Position numbers and translations under genes: made by a program. A DNA stretch of 64,000 bases from Aminobacter aminovorans (GTDB taxonomy: Bacteria > Pseudomonadota > Alphaproteobacteria > Rhizobiales > Rhizobiaceae): NCBI RefSeq assembly GCF_900445235.1, contig NZ_UFSM01000001.1, forward strand, positions 4,169,501 to 4,233,500, written 5' to 3'. Shown piece by piece: positions 8,565-15,862 of the stretch (position 1 is its first letter; each line of letters starts with the position of its first letter). The notes below the pieces were generated by a model. That model was given only the letters and a program-made list of their open reading frames with translations, ran no database searches and had not been told where the DNA came from.

Positions 8565-9224
8565 ATGACTGCCATTCTCAAGCACGCTCGTCCGCTTGCA
8601 GCGGCGTTCGGCCTGGTCGCGCTGGCTTCGATGCCTTCGTTCGCTGCCGACGTCGTCATGGAAGAGCCGCCGGCACCTGCAGCGCCGATGGAACAGCCGC
8701 CCGTCAACACCTGGTCCGGCCCCTATGCCGGTGTGACGCTCGGCTACGGCTTCAGCGGCGAAGCTGACGCTGCCGGCAACAAGATCAGCACCAGCGGCTT
8801 CCTCGGCGGCGCTTTCGCTGGTTACAACTACCAGATGGAAAACTTCGTCCTCGGCGCTGAAGGCGACCTTGGCTACAGCGGCGTCGAAGGCGACAATGCC
8901 GGCACCTCGGTCAAGAACGGCTTCGAAGGCTCGCTGCGCGCCCGTCTCGGCTATGTCGTGACCCCTGACATCCTGCTCTACGCTACCGCTGGTGGCGCTG
9001 GCGCACAGGTCAAGGCAACGCAGGGCGGCATCGAAGACAAGAACACCATGCTCGGCTGGACTGCCGGCGTCGGCACCGACGTCAAGCTCACCGAGTCTGT
9101 CTTCGGCCGCGTCGAGTACCGCTACACCGACCTCGGCACCGACACCTTCGCGCTTGGCGCAGGCAACACCGAAATCTCGAACAAGGATCACCGCATCCAG
9201 TTCGGCGTCGGTATGAAGTTCTGA
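8565..9224 (+). CDS. Omp25/Omp31-like outer-membrane beta-barrel protein
   Basis: The 219-aa product has a signal peptide (1-27, ending MPSFA|ADVV), a short proline-rich linker (EEPPAPAAPMEQPP) and an eight-stranded barrel. The barrel starts with the family hallmark WSGPYAGVTLGYGF and ends in an aromatic C-terminus (HRIQFGVGMKF), as needed for BAM-dependent insertion. Such porin-like proteins are abundant in Brucella and Mesorhizobium outer membranes. The SD AAGGAG is very strong, and an intrinsic terminator follows, consistent with a highly expressed monocistronic gene. Confidence 0.93.
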   Translation: MTAILKHARPLAAAFGLVALASMPSFAADVVMEEPPAPAAPMEQPPVNTWSGPYAGVTLGYGFSGEADAAGNKISTSGFLGGAFAGYNYQMENFVLGAEGDLGYSGVEGDNAGTSVKNGFEGSLRARLGYVVTPDILLYATAGGAGAQVKATQGGIEDKNTMLGWTAGVGTDVKLTESVFGRVEYRYTDLGTDTFALGAGNTEISNKDHRIQFGVGMKF

Positions 9225-9246
9225 TCTCCAGAGATCAGCACACACG

Positions 9247-9275
9247 AAAAAGCCGGGCTCACGCCCGGCTTTTTT
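9247..9275. terminator. Intrinsic terminator after the porin
   Basis: An AAAAAGCCGGGC stem with the 4-nt loop TCAC and complement GCCCGGCTTTTTT. The A-run and T-run on opposite sides make it bidirectional. Confidence 0.9.
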
Positions 9276-9551
9276 GTTGGTTCCGGCTTTAGCCTCGTCG
9301 GGGCGCGCCCGGATGCTGAGGCCGTCGCAGCGATGGTCTTTCCGGGGACATGTTTACCGGCATGTTCCGGGCGAGGTCTTCCGGCTCCCGCGCCGGTCAG
9401 TTGACAACGCGCCCGCATCTTGATCGGCGCCTGGCAAAAGTCGTTGCCACCCGACAAGCCCATTGCCCGCAAGCTGGATGACATAGGCGAACAGCGTCTG
9501 CACCGCGCCATGATGCGCTCAGCATCCCGAGCGACCCGCTCCCGTTCAGCC

Positions 9552-9926
9552 TCAGCTGCTCGCCTCGCCCTCTCCTGCCTGATCTTGCGCATCATCGTCG
9601 CCAGGTCCGGCAAGCGGGCCGAAGATGCTTTCGAGTTGTTCGAGTTCATCACCACTCAGTTTCGTCAGGTCGACTGTTGGGATCGGGCCGCCGCGAGGGT
9701 GTGCTGAACCGATGCCAGCTTGGCGTGCATGTAGGGAGCGGCATCCTTTGCGATCGATGCAGCCTCGTCCCGCCGCTTCCCTTTGGCGTGCTCGCGCATG
9801 GCCGTCAGCATGACTTCCAGATGCGTCAGACCTTCGGCTGTAGCATTTGTCCGCAATTGCCAGGGTTCGCTTTGTAGCGGCTCCTGATTTGCGCCCTGCG
9901 CCCAACCTCTTGCTGCCGTGCGCCAT
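9552..9926 (-). pseudogene. Frameshifted phage-type small protein gene (terminase-associated family?)
   Basis: Reading from ATG 9926, frame A gives MAHGSKRLGAGRKSGAATKR to about 9845. Sense then continues in frame B (9856-9698: TNATAEGLTHLEVML, then IAKDAAPYMHAKLASVQHT) and returns to frame A (9692 onward: GGPIPTVDLTKLSGDELEQL, ending FGPLAGPGDDD). The pieces join into one continuous protein of the type found upstream of terminase genes in rhizobial prophages (KRPGAGRK start, Leu-Glu-Val-Met-Leu helix, IAKDAAPY-H-KL). Two compensating indels, near 9850 and 9695, broke it. The 9281-9551 stretch beyond its end shows no intact gene. No integrase or capsid gene is nearby. Family naming is from memory. 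Confidence 0.65.
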
Positions 9927-9938
9927 GCTTGATTACCT

Positions 9939-10886
9939 TTGATTGAATTCAACCAACGTCGGGGGGGCACTTTGAGCCAGAACTGGTTTGCATGTTCGAT
10001 CGCGATAGGAATGCACTTCGACGACCCGCTGGTTTTGCCGATCCACCTTTCAGCAGGCATTCATATTGAGAACTTACCTGACTGGGTTCGGACCGAGTCT
10101 GCTTTGGACTACCTACCGTGGAGAGAGAGACAACAGATACTGGACGACCCGCAGGTAGCGTTCACGACCGAGTACGAAGCGGAGGCTCTGGGCAGCCCCG
10201 ACCCCGACTGGCGGGGAGACAATCCACGGACAATTCAGAGGACAATCGACGAGAAGTTCACCTTGGCCGCAATTGCCTTGTGGCTGGTCAAGCCATCTCG
10301 TTTGTCGTGCGGGCCCACATTGCACTTTAGCGCCCGTGGGGATTCTGATTCAATGCGCCAAGGTAGCTCGATTGCTAGAGTGCTCACCTCCGACGACGAC
10401 ATAGAGAACCAGCCGACCCTCGGCGATCTGAAGATGGCGGGAGCCTTGCTAGCTAAGATTCTCCATCTTGACCGGAAAGCAACGACTTGGTTTGCGCTCA
10501 GAATGCTTTTTCCAGCGCTACGCGAGCACCACTGGGAGACCCGTTTCCTATTGGAGTGGGTCGTTCTGGAAGCGCTTTTCGGCCCTGAATCAGCTGGTGA
10601 AACCACATACAGGCTTGCCCAACGGATTGGGCTTTTCATCGGAGACAATGCTGACGAAAAGAGGCATATCTTTGAGAATGTTAAGGAGGCCTACTCGTAC
10701 CGATCCAAGGTCGTGCATGGGCGGAGGCTTGTCAAACTCAGTAAAGAAAAGTCCATGGAACTAACTAAGGCAACAGAAAAGACACTTCGCCGTGCCTTTA
10801 TTAAGATTCTGTCTGAGCCCGAATTGATCGGCAAGTTCGATGGAAAGGGGCGGGACCCCTATCTGGACAGCCTATTGTTTCGATGA
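9939..10886 (+). CDS. Apea-like HEPN-domain protein
   Basis: This is a protein of up to 315 aa. The C-terminal third carries an Apea-like HEPN fold: RFLLEWVVLEALFGPE (202-217), then AQRIGLFIGD, then AYSYRSKVVHGRR (251-263). The last contains the HEPN Rx4H pair Arg255/His260 that forms the RNase site in many HEPN toxins. The N-terminal ~190 aa is of unknown type. Such proteins are common in defence and accessory regions; an RNase role is inferred. The longest frame starts at TTG 9939, 12 nt from the divergent phage remnant. ATG 10011 (residue 25) is an alternative, with AGGA too close to be an ideal SD. Third-position G+C looks lower than in flanking genes, which fits recent transfer. Confidence 0.75.
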   Translation: MIEFNQRRGGTLSQNWFACSIAIGMHFDDPLVLPIHLSAGIHIENLPDWVRTESALDYLPWRERQQILDDPQVAFTTEYEAEALGSPDPDWRGDNPRTIQRTIDEKFTLAAIALWLVKPSRLSCGPTLHFSARGDSDSMRQGSSIARVLTSDDDIENQPTLGDLKMAGALLAKILHLDRKATTWFALRMLFPALREHHWETRFLLEWVVLEALFGPESAGETTYRLAQRIGLFIGDNADEKRHIFENVKEAYSYRSKVVHGRRLVKLSKEKSMELTKATEKTLRRAFIKILSEPELIGKFDGKGRDPYLDSLLFR

Positions 10887-11008
10887 CTAGTCGATGAATT
10901 TGCTGGGGCGATCACGGCTTTCTAGAACGTGGTCATGGTTCACCTGATGTCGGCTCGACAGGCGCTAACCGTCATGGGAGGATGAGCGCTCAATACTTGG
11001 AGGGGAAA

Positions 11009-11206
11009 ATGGCAGACAGTTCAGTGGTTCACATCGGCGAGAACTCGCCTGAACATGTGGCGCTCCACTTGATGGAGGTCATTTCTCGCTTGGAGAAAAG
11101 GCCTCTTTATGCAGGCGACCCTAACCCCGCAGATCGAAAGTGGGTGCTGGAGACCTACGCCCAGTGTATCTCAACTGTTCGTAATGGGTTCTACAATCCC
11201 GATTGA
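11009..11206 (+). CDS. Small hypothetical protein, 65 aa
   Basis: It starts at ATG 11009 with a strong GGAGG (10999-11003) six nt upstream; an in-frame ATG at 10982 lacks such a site. The product begins MADSSVVHIGENSPEHVA and contains PADRKWVLETYAQCISTVR. It looks like a compact helical protein of a type I recall only as conserved hypothetical in rhizobia. It ends directly at direct-repeat copy 1. Function is unknown. It follows the HEPN gene by 122 bp on the same strand. Confidence 0.7.
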   Translation: MADSSVVHIGENSPEHVALHLMEVISRLEKRPLYAGDPNPADRKWVLETYAQCISTVRNGFYNPD

Positions 11207-11290
11207 TCACCCCGCCCCGATTATTCGGGTGCCCTTTGATCTAGAACTTCAGGGAGTTGCCGGGGCTTGCCATCGCCGGCTCGCCAGTGA
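11207..11290. repeat. Imperfect direct repeat, copy 1 (flanks HNH gene)
   Basis: It begins at the stop of the 65-aa ORF. It contains a CCCGA-TTAT-TCGGG hairpin followed by GCCCTTTGATC. Over 11231-11290 it matches 12661-12720 at 52 of 60 positions. The rest of the 313-bp gap to the HNH gene (to 11519) has no ORF. It does have an 8-bp inverted repeat, CAACCGAA (11368-11375) / TTCGGTTG (11385-11392), that could be an operator. Confidence 0.75.
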
Positions 11291-11519
11291 TTGGCGTACG
11301 TCACCGAAGATATTTGTTCTGGGTCTAATTCTGCCTGATTTTCGGACACCAGATCAACGGCACTGTTCAACCGAACAAGATGCATTCGGTTGAGATCGTT
11401 CGCAATCTTTTGACAGATACGGTTACGGCTCGGCGCGGCGTTCTGACCCGCCGCGTTCCCGCGACAGAGACTTTGTCAGTAAATTGCATGATAATGTCCG
11501 CAGAAGAAGAGAGTGCCGG

Positions 11520-12365
11520 ATGGCAGAAAACAGCGTGCGTTCAGCCGTCCCCAGCCCAGTTAAGCGTCAACTTCGACAAGAAGCTGGGTTTGGGTGCTGC
11601 GTATGCGGCAACCCAATTCTCCAGTACCACCACATCGTTGAGTGGGCAGACGAGAACCACAACCGGCCAGAAGACATGATGGCGCTTTGCCCGCTCCATC
11701 ACGATCAAGCCACGAAAGGAGCATTTCCTGAAATCGAACAGCGGCAAGCAAAAGCTCAGCCGTGCAACGTGAGCAATGGCTTAGCAAAAGGACTATTAGC
11801 GGTTAGGCAATCCTATCCTGCAATCCAGCTTGGCTCTGTCATTGTCGTCAACGAGGGGGACGTCCTCGATATAGACGGGCAAGTCGTCTTGGGGATGGAA
11901 ATCCGAGACGGTGCCATGCTGGTTTCAGCGAACCTTCGATCGCAGTCGAATGTGTCACTCTGTGTACTGGATCGAAACGAGTGGATTTCAGGCAACCCAA
12001 TGGCGTGGGATATTGAAGCCGATTGGCAGAAGCTCACGATCAGAGAGCGCGCGGGTAGCATAAACCTGTCTATCAACGCCCAACGTATCCCGGCCTCCCT
12101 CACCGGTACTTTCTGGCTGAATGGACAGCGTTTCCAAATATCTGGAAACGGAATTGCAATGGACAAAGGAAGTGCACCCGGGGTTTCAATTGCTGAGCTT
12201 GCATTAGTCGGTATTTCGCTAAGAATTAACAACAGCAGTTTTTCTATCGACCACAACGGTGGAGGCGCGATCGTTTCCTGGCCAGATCGCCGCGAACGCC
12301 TTTGGAAGGCCGCCGCAGCATGGAAGAACATCTCTGCAAATCGCACTGGCTCGGACAGCGGCTAG
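11520..12365 (+). CDS. HNH endonuclease-domain protein with unknown beta-rich C-terminal domain
   Basis: The 281-aa protein starts at ATG 11520 (MAENSVRSAV), preceded by a purine-rich GAAGAAGAGAG; an in-frame ATG 36 nt earlier is less likely. Residues 14-65 form an HNH nuclease with zinc ligands CCVC (26-29) and CPLHH (57-61), the catalytic-site HHI (37-39), and Asn46/Asn48. Residues ~85-270 are a Thr/Ser/Ile-rich, apparently all-beta region (VVNEGDVLDIDGQVVLG, INLSINAQRIPASLTG, FWLNGQRFQISGNG) that I cannot assign. It probably acts as a specificity or binding domain. The gene is flanked by the direct repeats and ends tail-to-tail with a decayed minus-strand gene. Confidence 0.75.
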   Translation: MAENSVRSAVPSPVKRQLRQEAGFGCCVCGNPILQYHHIVEWADENHNRPEDMMALCPLHHDQATKGAFPEIEQRQAKAQPCNVSNGLAKGLLAVRQSYPAIQLGSVIVVNEGDVLDIDGQVVLGMEIRDGAMLVSANLRSQSNVSLCVLDRNEWISGNPMAWDIEADWQKLTIRERAGSINLSINAQRIPASLTGTFWLNGQRFQISGNGIAMDKGSAPGVSIAELALVGISLRINNSSFSIDHNGGGAIVSWPDRRERLWKAAAAWKNISANRTGSDSG

Positions 12366-12508
12366 TCCTTCACTTCATCGAACACTTCCGGCCCTACGTT
12401 GGCCGGCTTTTGCATCTGCTTCAGCGCAATGGCCGCTGCCTGTTCCTCAAGGCTTGGCTCCTACTCGGCGAGCTTGCCATACTCTTCGATGGCCGCCTCC
12501 CGGCAGTG
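12362..12508 (-). pseudogene. C-terminal fragment of an unidentified gene with an internal stop
   Basis: The minus strand reads HCREAAIEEYGKLAE, a TAG, then EPSLEEQAAAIALKQMQK and ANVGPEVFDEVKD before TAG at 12364-12362. The charged, helical, alanine-rich sequence on both sides of the stop looks like one coding sequence interrupted by a nonsense mutation. It has no start, since a TGA lies a few codons upstream. Its stop overlaps the HNH stop codon on the other strand. Confidence 0.4.
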
Positions 12509-12509
12509 A

Positions 12510-12635
12510 GCCGTCTTCAACGAAGGTGTTCACCAACGCATCGGACAGCACTATCACATCGAAGACCCGGGCCGCCCGATCAAATGCCCAAGATGCAAGG
12601 CGGCGTTCGGGTACATCGCATCTTACGGCGGGTAG
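12510..12635 (+). pseudogene. C-terminal fragment with one CxxC knuckle
   Basis: The frame is open from the codon after a TGA (12507-12509) to TAG 12633-12635. It reads VHQRIGQHYHIEDPGRP and then IKCPRCKAAFGYIASYGG. The CPRC pair and the hydrophobic end resemble the tail of a small zinc-ribbon phage protein. No start codon is in frame, so it is a remnant or is read from elsewhere. It is followed three nt later by direct-repeat copy 2. Confidence 0.35.
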
Positions 12636-12638
12636 CAG

Positions 12639-12720
12639 TCACCCCGCCCGCTTAACGGGTGCCCTTTGATCCAGAAGTTCAGGGAGGTGCCGGGGCCTGG
12701 CATCGGCGGCGCGCCAGCGA
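12639..12720. repeat. Imperfect direct repeat, copy 2
   Basis: This is the partner of 11207-11290. The hairpin is kept in altered sequence (CCCG-CTTAA-CGGG), and 52 of 60 bases are identical after it. It also directly follows a stop codon. The region from 12721 to 12982 holds no gene I trust; a TTG-initiated frame to 12950 is open, but nothing in it is recognisable. Confidence 0.75.
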
Positions 12721-12982
12721 GCGCAACGGCAAGGTTTGACGTCGGAATAGGCAGATTTATCGAACTACATTGCCACAGAGTAGTCGAGGCTTGGCGTCGT
12801 TGGTTGGCTTCCCTGCCCCAGTATTCCGCTTTGCCCGAACCAGACGTCGAAGATCAGATACTGGCCTGCTCCCTTGGCGACGCCGCCATGCACAGGCATG
12901 GCCACTTCTCCTCATTCGAGTTTGATTTCCGCTGCCGTCGCTGGCACTAAGCGCAAACTTTCGCAGCGGGCCGCCTACATCG

Positions 12983-13858
12983 ATGAAACAGCAAATCGTC
13001 AGCAGCATTTATGCCGGCCTGGGCAACCAGATGTTCCAGTTTGCCATGGGACGCGCCATGGCGCTGCGCAGCCAGAGCGCGCTTGTGCTCGACACCAGGT
13101 GGTTCGAGGCGTCGCCTTCGGTCACCTTCCGGCTCGGCCATTTCAACATCGGTCCGGCCGTGACCTCCGGCACGCTGCCGCCGCGGCGGAGGCAGGAGCG
13201 GCTGCGTTATTATCTCTGGCACGCATCGGGGCGGTTCCCGCATCGCGTCAAGGAGAACGGCCTCGGCTTCGACGCGACGATGCTCACCCCGCGCAGCAAT
13301 CTCTGGCTCGACGGCTACTGGCAGTCTGAGCGCTATTTCGCCGACTGCGTCGACACGATCCGCAACGATCTGCGCATCGTCACGCCGCCCAGCGCCGAAA
13401 ACGCCAGGCACCTCGCCGACATCGCCGCCTGTCCGGCGATCTCGCTGCATGTCCGGCGCGGCGACTATCTTTTGCCGGAAAACCAGGCGCTGTTTGCCGC
13501 CTGCTCGCAGCAATATTACGCAAAGGCCGTCGACCTGATGGCCTCGAAGATGCCGCAAGAGCCCGTCATCTACGTCTTCTCCGACGATCCCGGTTGGGCC
13601 CGCGACAACCTCTCCTTCCCGGTGGAGAAACGGGTGATGGGCCATAATGGCCGCGACGCCGACTATGAGGACATGCGCCTGATGAGCGCCTGCCGCCATC
13701 ACATCATCGCCAATTCCAGCTTTTCCTGGTGGGGCGCCTGGCTCAACCCGGCGCCCGACAAGATCGTCATCGGGCCGGCGTCGTGGCTTGCCGATCCGTC
13801 CGCCAGCAATCCCGACATCCTGCCCGACAGCTGGCTGAAGCTGTCCAACCAGGCCTGA
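12983..13858 (+). CDS. Alpha-1,2-fucosyltransferase (GT11 family)
   Basis: The 291-aa protein carries the three GT11 signatures: GLGNQMFQFA (12-21), the GDP-fucose-binding HVRRGDY (156-162) and NSSFSWWGAW (244-253). It would transfer fucose from GDP-fucose in alpha-1,2 linkage to galactose in a surface glycan or LPS O-chain at the cytoplasmic face. It stands alone, next to the accessory patch, without sugar-nucleotide genes around it. A lone surface-glycan modifier beside phage debris is a common exchange spot, but its codon usage looks native. Confidence 0.9.
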   Translation: MKQQIVSSIYAGLGNQMFQFAMGRAMALRSQSALVLDTRWFEASPSVTFRLGHFNIGPAVTSGTLPPRRRQERLRYYLWHASGRFPHRVKENGLGFDATMLTPRSNLWLDGYWQSERYFADCVDTIRNDLRIVTPPSAENARHLADIAACPAISLHVRRGDYLLPENQALFAACSQQYYAKAVDLMASKMPQEPVIYVFSDDPGWARDNLSFPVEKRVMGHNGRDADYEDMRLMSACRHHIIANSSFSWWGAWLNPAPDKIVIGPASWLADPSASNPDILPDSWLKLSNQA

Positions 13859-13904
13859 GCGCCAGGCCCGGGCAGAGGCGACCGGAAGCCGACCCGGCAG
13901 CACC

Positions 13905-14504
13905 TCAGCCTTGCGGGATGATCGCCTTGAGCTCCGGGAACTTCTCGTCGAAGCGGGCGGCCCAGCGCTTGAGGCGCGGGCGACCCTTCTCCCACTTGCC
14001 GGCAAAGCGCAGGTCGAGATAGCCGATCGCCGCCCTGAGCGCGATCTGGCCCGCGCTGATCGCCTTGGGCAGCTTCGGCGGGTTGGCATTGAGCAGGTCG
14101 AGCGCGCGCGTCGCCTTGGTCCACTGCTTGTCGATCCAGGGCTGGTGGACGATCTCCTCGGGACGTGCGCGGCGTTCGTAGACGATCGCCAGGAGGCAAT
14201 CGCAGATGCCGTCGGCCAGTGCCTCCAAACGTTCCGCATCGAGCCGCTTTTCGGCATTGCGCGGGAACAGCTTGTTGCCGGAAAGCCGGTTCAGATACTG
14301 GGTGATGACGCGGCTGTCATAGATGCCCTCGCCCGCATCGGTGATCCAGACCGGGATCTTGCCGAGCGGATTGACGTCGGTCAGCATGGCCGGCTGCGGA
14401 CCGGTCTCGACGGTGACGGATTCGACCGCGATGCCAACGTAAGCGGCCGCCATGCGGACCTTGCCGCTGTAGGGCGAAGCGGGAGAATAGAAGAGTTTCG
14501 GCAT
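13905..14504 (-). CDS. Glutathione S-transferase family protein
   Basis: The 199-aa product starts MPKLFYSPASPYSGKVR (ATG 14504). Residues 1-80 form the thioredoxin-like domain, with a putative catalytic Ser in SPASPYSGKV, the cis-Pro loop GKIPVW and the glutathione site DSR (near 63-65). The rest is the helical domain. The longer in-frame start at 14531 adds residues without GST similarity. The substrate is unknown. It is convergent with the fucosyltransferase. Confidence 0.88.
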   Translation of the reverse strand: MPKLFYSPASPYSGKVRMAAAYVGIAVESVTVETGPQPAMLTDVNPLGKIPVWITDAGEGIYDSRVITQYLNRLSGNKLFPRNAEKRLDAERLEALADGICDCLLAIVYERRARPEEIVHQPWIDKQWTKATRALDLLNANPPKLPKAISAGQIALRAAIGYLDLRFAGKWEKGRPRLKRWAARFDEKFPELKAIIPQG

Positions 14505-14635
14505 GGAGGTCCCCTTTGCGCCGGCGACCATAGCAGCACGCGCTGCCGCGGCAACACGGTGCCGGTAGAATCAGTGGCCAACAGAACCATCGGGCGGCAG
14601 ATTCAGGCGGCCGGCAGAGCACGCCGCTGGCAAAA

Positions 14636-15349
14636 TCAGCGGGCACGCACCGGCGGCATCACCACCCTGTCGAGGCGGCAGCTGCGGCGGTCGATCTCGG
14701 GACAGGCGCGGAAGGCGAGATCCTTGCCCATGCAGATGCGCACCTCGCGCAGGAAGCGCCGGTCGCAGGTCACCGCGACCGAAGCGGCCGACATCTGAGG
14801 ATTGGACTGCAGGAAGGCACGCTCGGCCTGATCGGGCGACAGCGTGCGGTAGCTCTCCAGGCTCTTGAATTCCTTTGGAATTTCGATCTTCTCGCGGGCC
14901 GCCCGCAGCACCTTGAAATAGTCGTCCTGACCGAGCCCGCTGCAGCTGCCGTGCTTGCGCCACTGGTGGCGGATCAGGCCGGCCGAGGGTATCAGGTCGT
15001 AGAGGCTGCGCAGCCTGTCGCTCGAAACGTCGCTGTTGCCGGTCGGGCAGCTCTCGGGAAAGCCGCGCTCATATTGCGGCCACAGCCCATGCACGACGAA
15101 GCCATAGGGGCGGCCGGCGCGGCATTGCTGGCCATTGGCCTGCTCGCCCTCGGCCTCGCAATAGCTCGGCGACCAGGACAGAGCCAGGACGTAGAAGTCG
15201 AAGCCCTCGCCGCGCGGGACGACCGCGGCCGCCTGCTTGGTTTCGGTCGATGTCTTGTCGGAGGGCTGCGACTGCTCGGCCGGCGCACAGGCGGCCAACA
15301 AGGCAAAGGCCGCACTTGTCAGCGCGACCTTCAGGACGTTGCGGATCAT
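14636..15349 (-). CDS. RNase T2-family lipoprotein
   Basis: The 237-aa protein starts at ATG 15349 with a lipoprotein signal (FALLAAC, lipidated Cys21), so it is likely anchored in the periplasm. The two T2 active-site boxes are present: FVVHGLWPQY (catalytic His87) and RHQWRKHGSCSG (His128, His133). Paired cysteines fit the family. The second box has Gln where the consensus (H/F)EWxKHG has Glu. It would degrade RNA to 2',3'-cyclic phosphates, scavenging nucleotides. It ends the operon with the exported protein at 15366-15809 (16-nt gap). Confidence 0.9.
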   Translation of the reverse strand: MIRNVLKVALTSAAFALLAACAPAEQSQPSDKTSTETKQAAAVVPRGEGFDFYVLALSWSPSYCEAEGEQANGQQCRAGRPYGFVVHGLWPQYERGFPESCPTGNSDVSSDRLRSLYDLIPSAGLIRHQWRKHGSCSGLGQDDYFKVLRAAREKIEIPKEFKSLESYRTLSPDQAERAFLQSNPQMSAASVAVTCDRRFLREVRICMGKDLAFRACPEIDRRSCRLDRVVMPPVRAR

Positions 15350-15365
15350 GTCAGCCGAGCCGGCC

Positions 15366-15809
15366 TCAGCGCAGGACGCGGCAGCGGCCGTTATAGACAT
15401 ACCAGCGGTCGAAGCCCGAGACGCAGAACTCGACATTGTCGCCGATCGAGGCAAAGCCCATGCCTTCCTCGATCAGGTACCAGATGTCGCGGTCGGCGCC
15501 GTCAGAAAGAACCACGGTCGCGCCGCAATAACGGCGGCCGATCGGATGGCTCTCATCAGCCGGCTCGTAGCGGTGTTCGTGGATGCGCTGGAAATCGGTG
15601 ATGGCGACCTGCGGCAGGTTCGGCACGTGGCGAACCTGGTAGCTGAAGCGGCTGGTGATGCGGTTGAGCACCGCCGCATTGCCGCAGATGCCCGGATCGG
15701 AATAGTCGGCGCCGACCGAAAGGTCGGCTGCCTGCGCAGAGCCTGCGCCCGACAGGGCCGCTCCGAGGCCGATCATAACGGCAAAGATGGTGCTGGCGAC
15801 GCGACTCAT
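15366..15809 (-). CDS. Hypothetical periplasmic protein
   Basis: The 147-aa product starts at ATG 15809, about 8 nt after a GGAG. It has a classical signal peptide (MSRVASTIFAVMIGLGAAL, cleavage after AQA near residue 28). The mature ~119 aa contains four cysteines (GICGN, RRYCGA, VEFCVS, GRCRVLR), probably as two disulphides, and a conserved-looking RHVPNLPQVAITDFQRIH segment. I do not recognise a family. It is co-transcribed with the downstream RNase T2 gene. Confidence 0.8.
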   Translation of the reverse strand: MSRVASTIFAVMIGLGAALSGAGSAQAADLSVGADYSDPGICGNAAVLNRITSRFSYQVRHVPNLPQVAITDFQRIHEHRYEPADESHPIGRRYCGATVVLSDGADRDIWYLIEEGMGFASIGDNVEFCVSGFDRWYVYNGRCRVLR

Positions 15810-15862
15810 GGTTCCCACTCCAAGGCTTGTGTCGCCCAGTTTGCGGTTTCGCCGCCTTGCGG

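Noticed and set aside
12666..12950. A 94-codon plus-strand gene
   Set aside because: It starts at a TTG inside the direct repeat without an SD, and the sequence is unfamiliar; mentioned only within the repeat entry.
9281..12982. Intact prophage
   Set aside because: No integrase, portal, capsid or lysis gene is present; only a frameshifted small gene and fragments remain.
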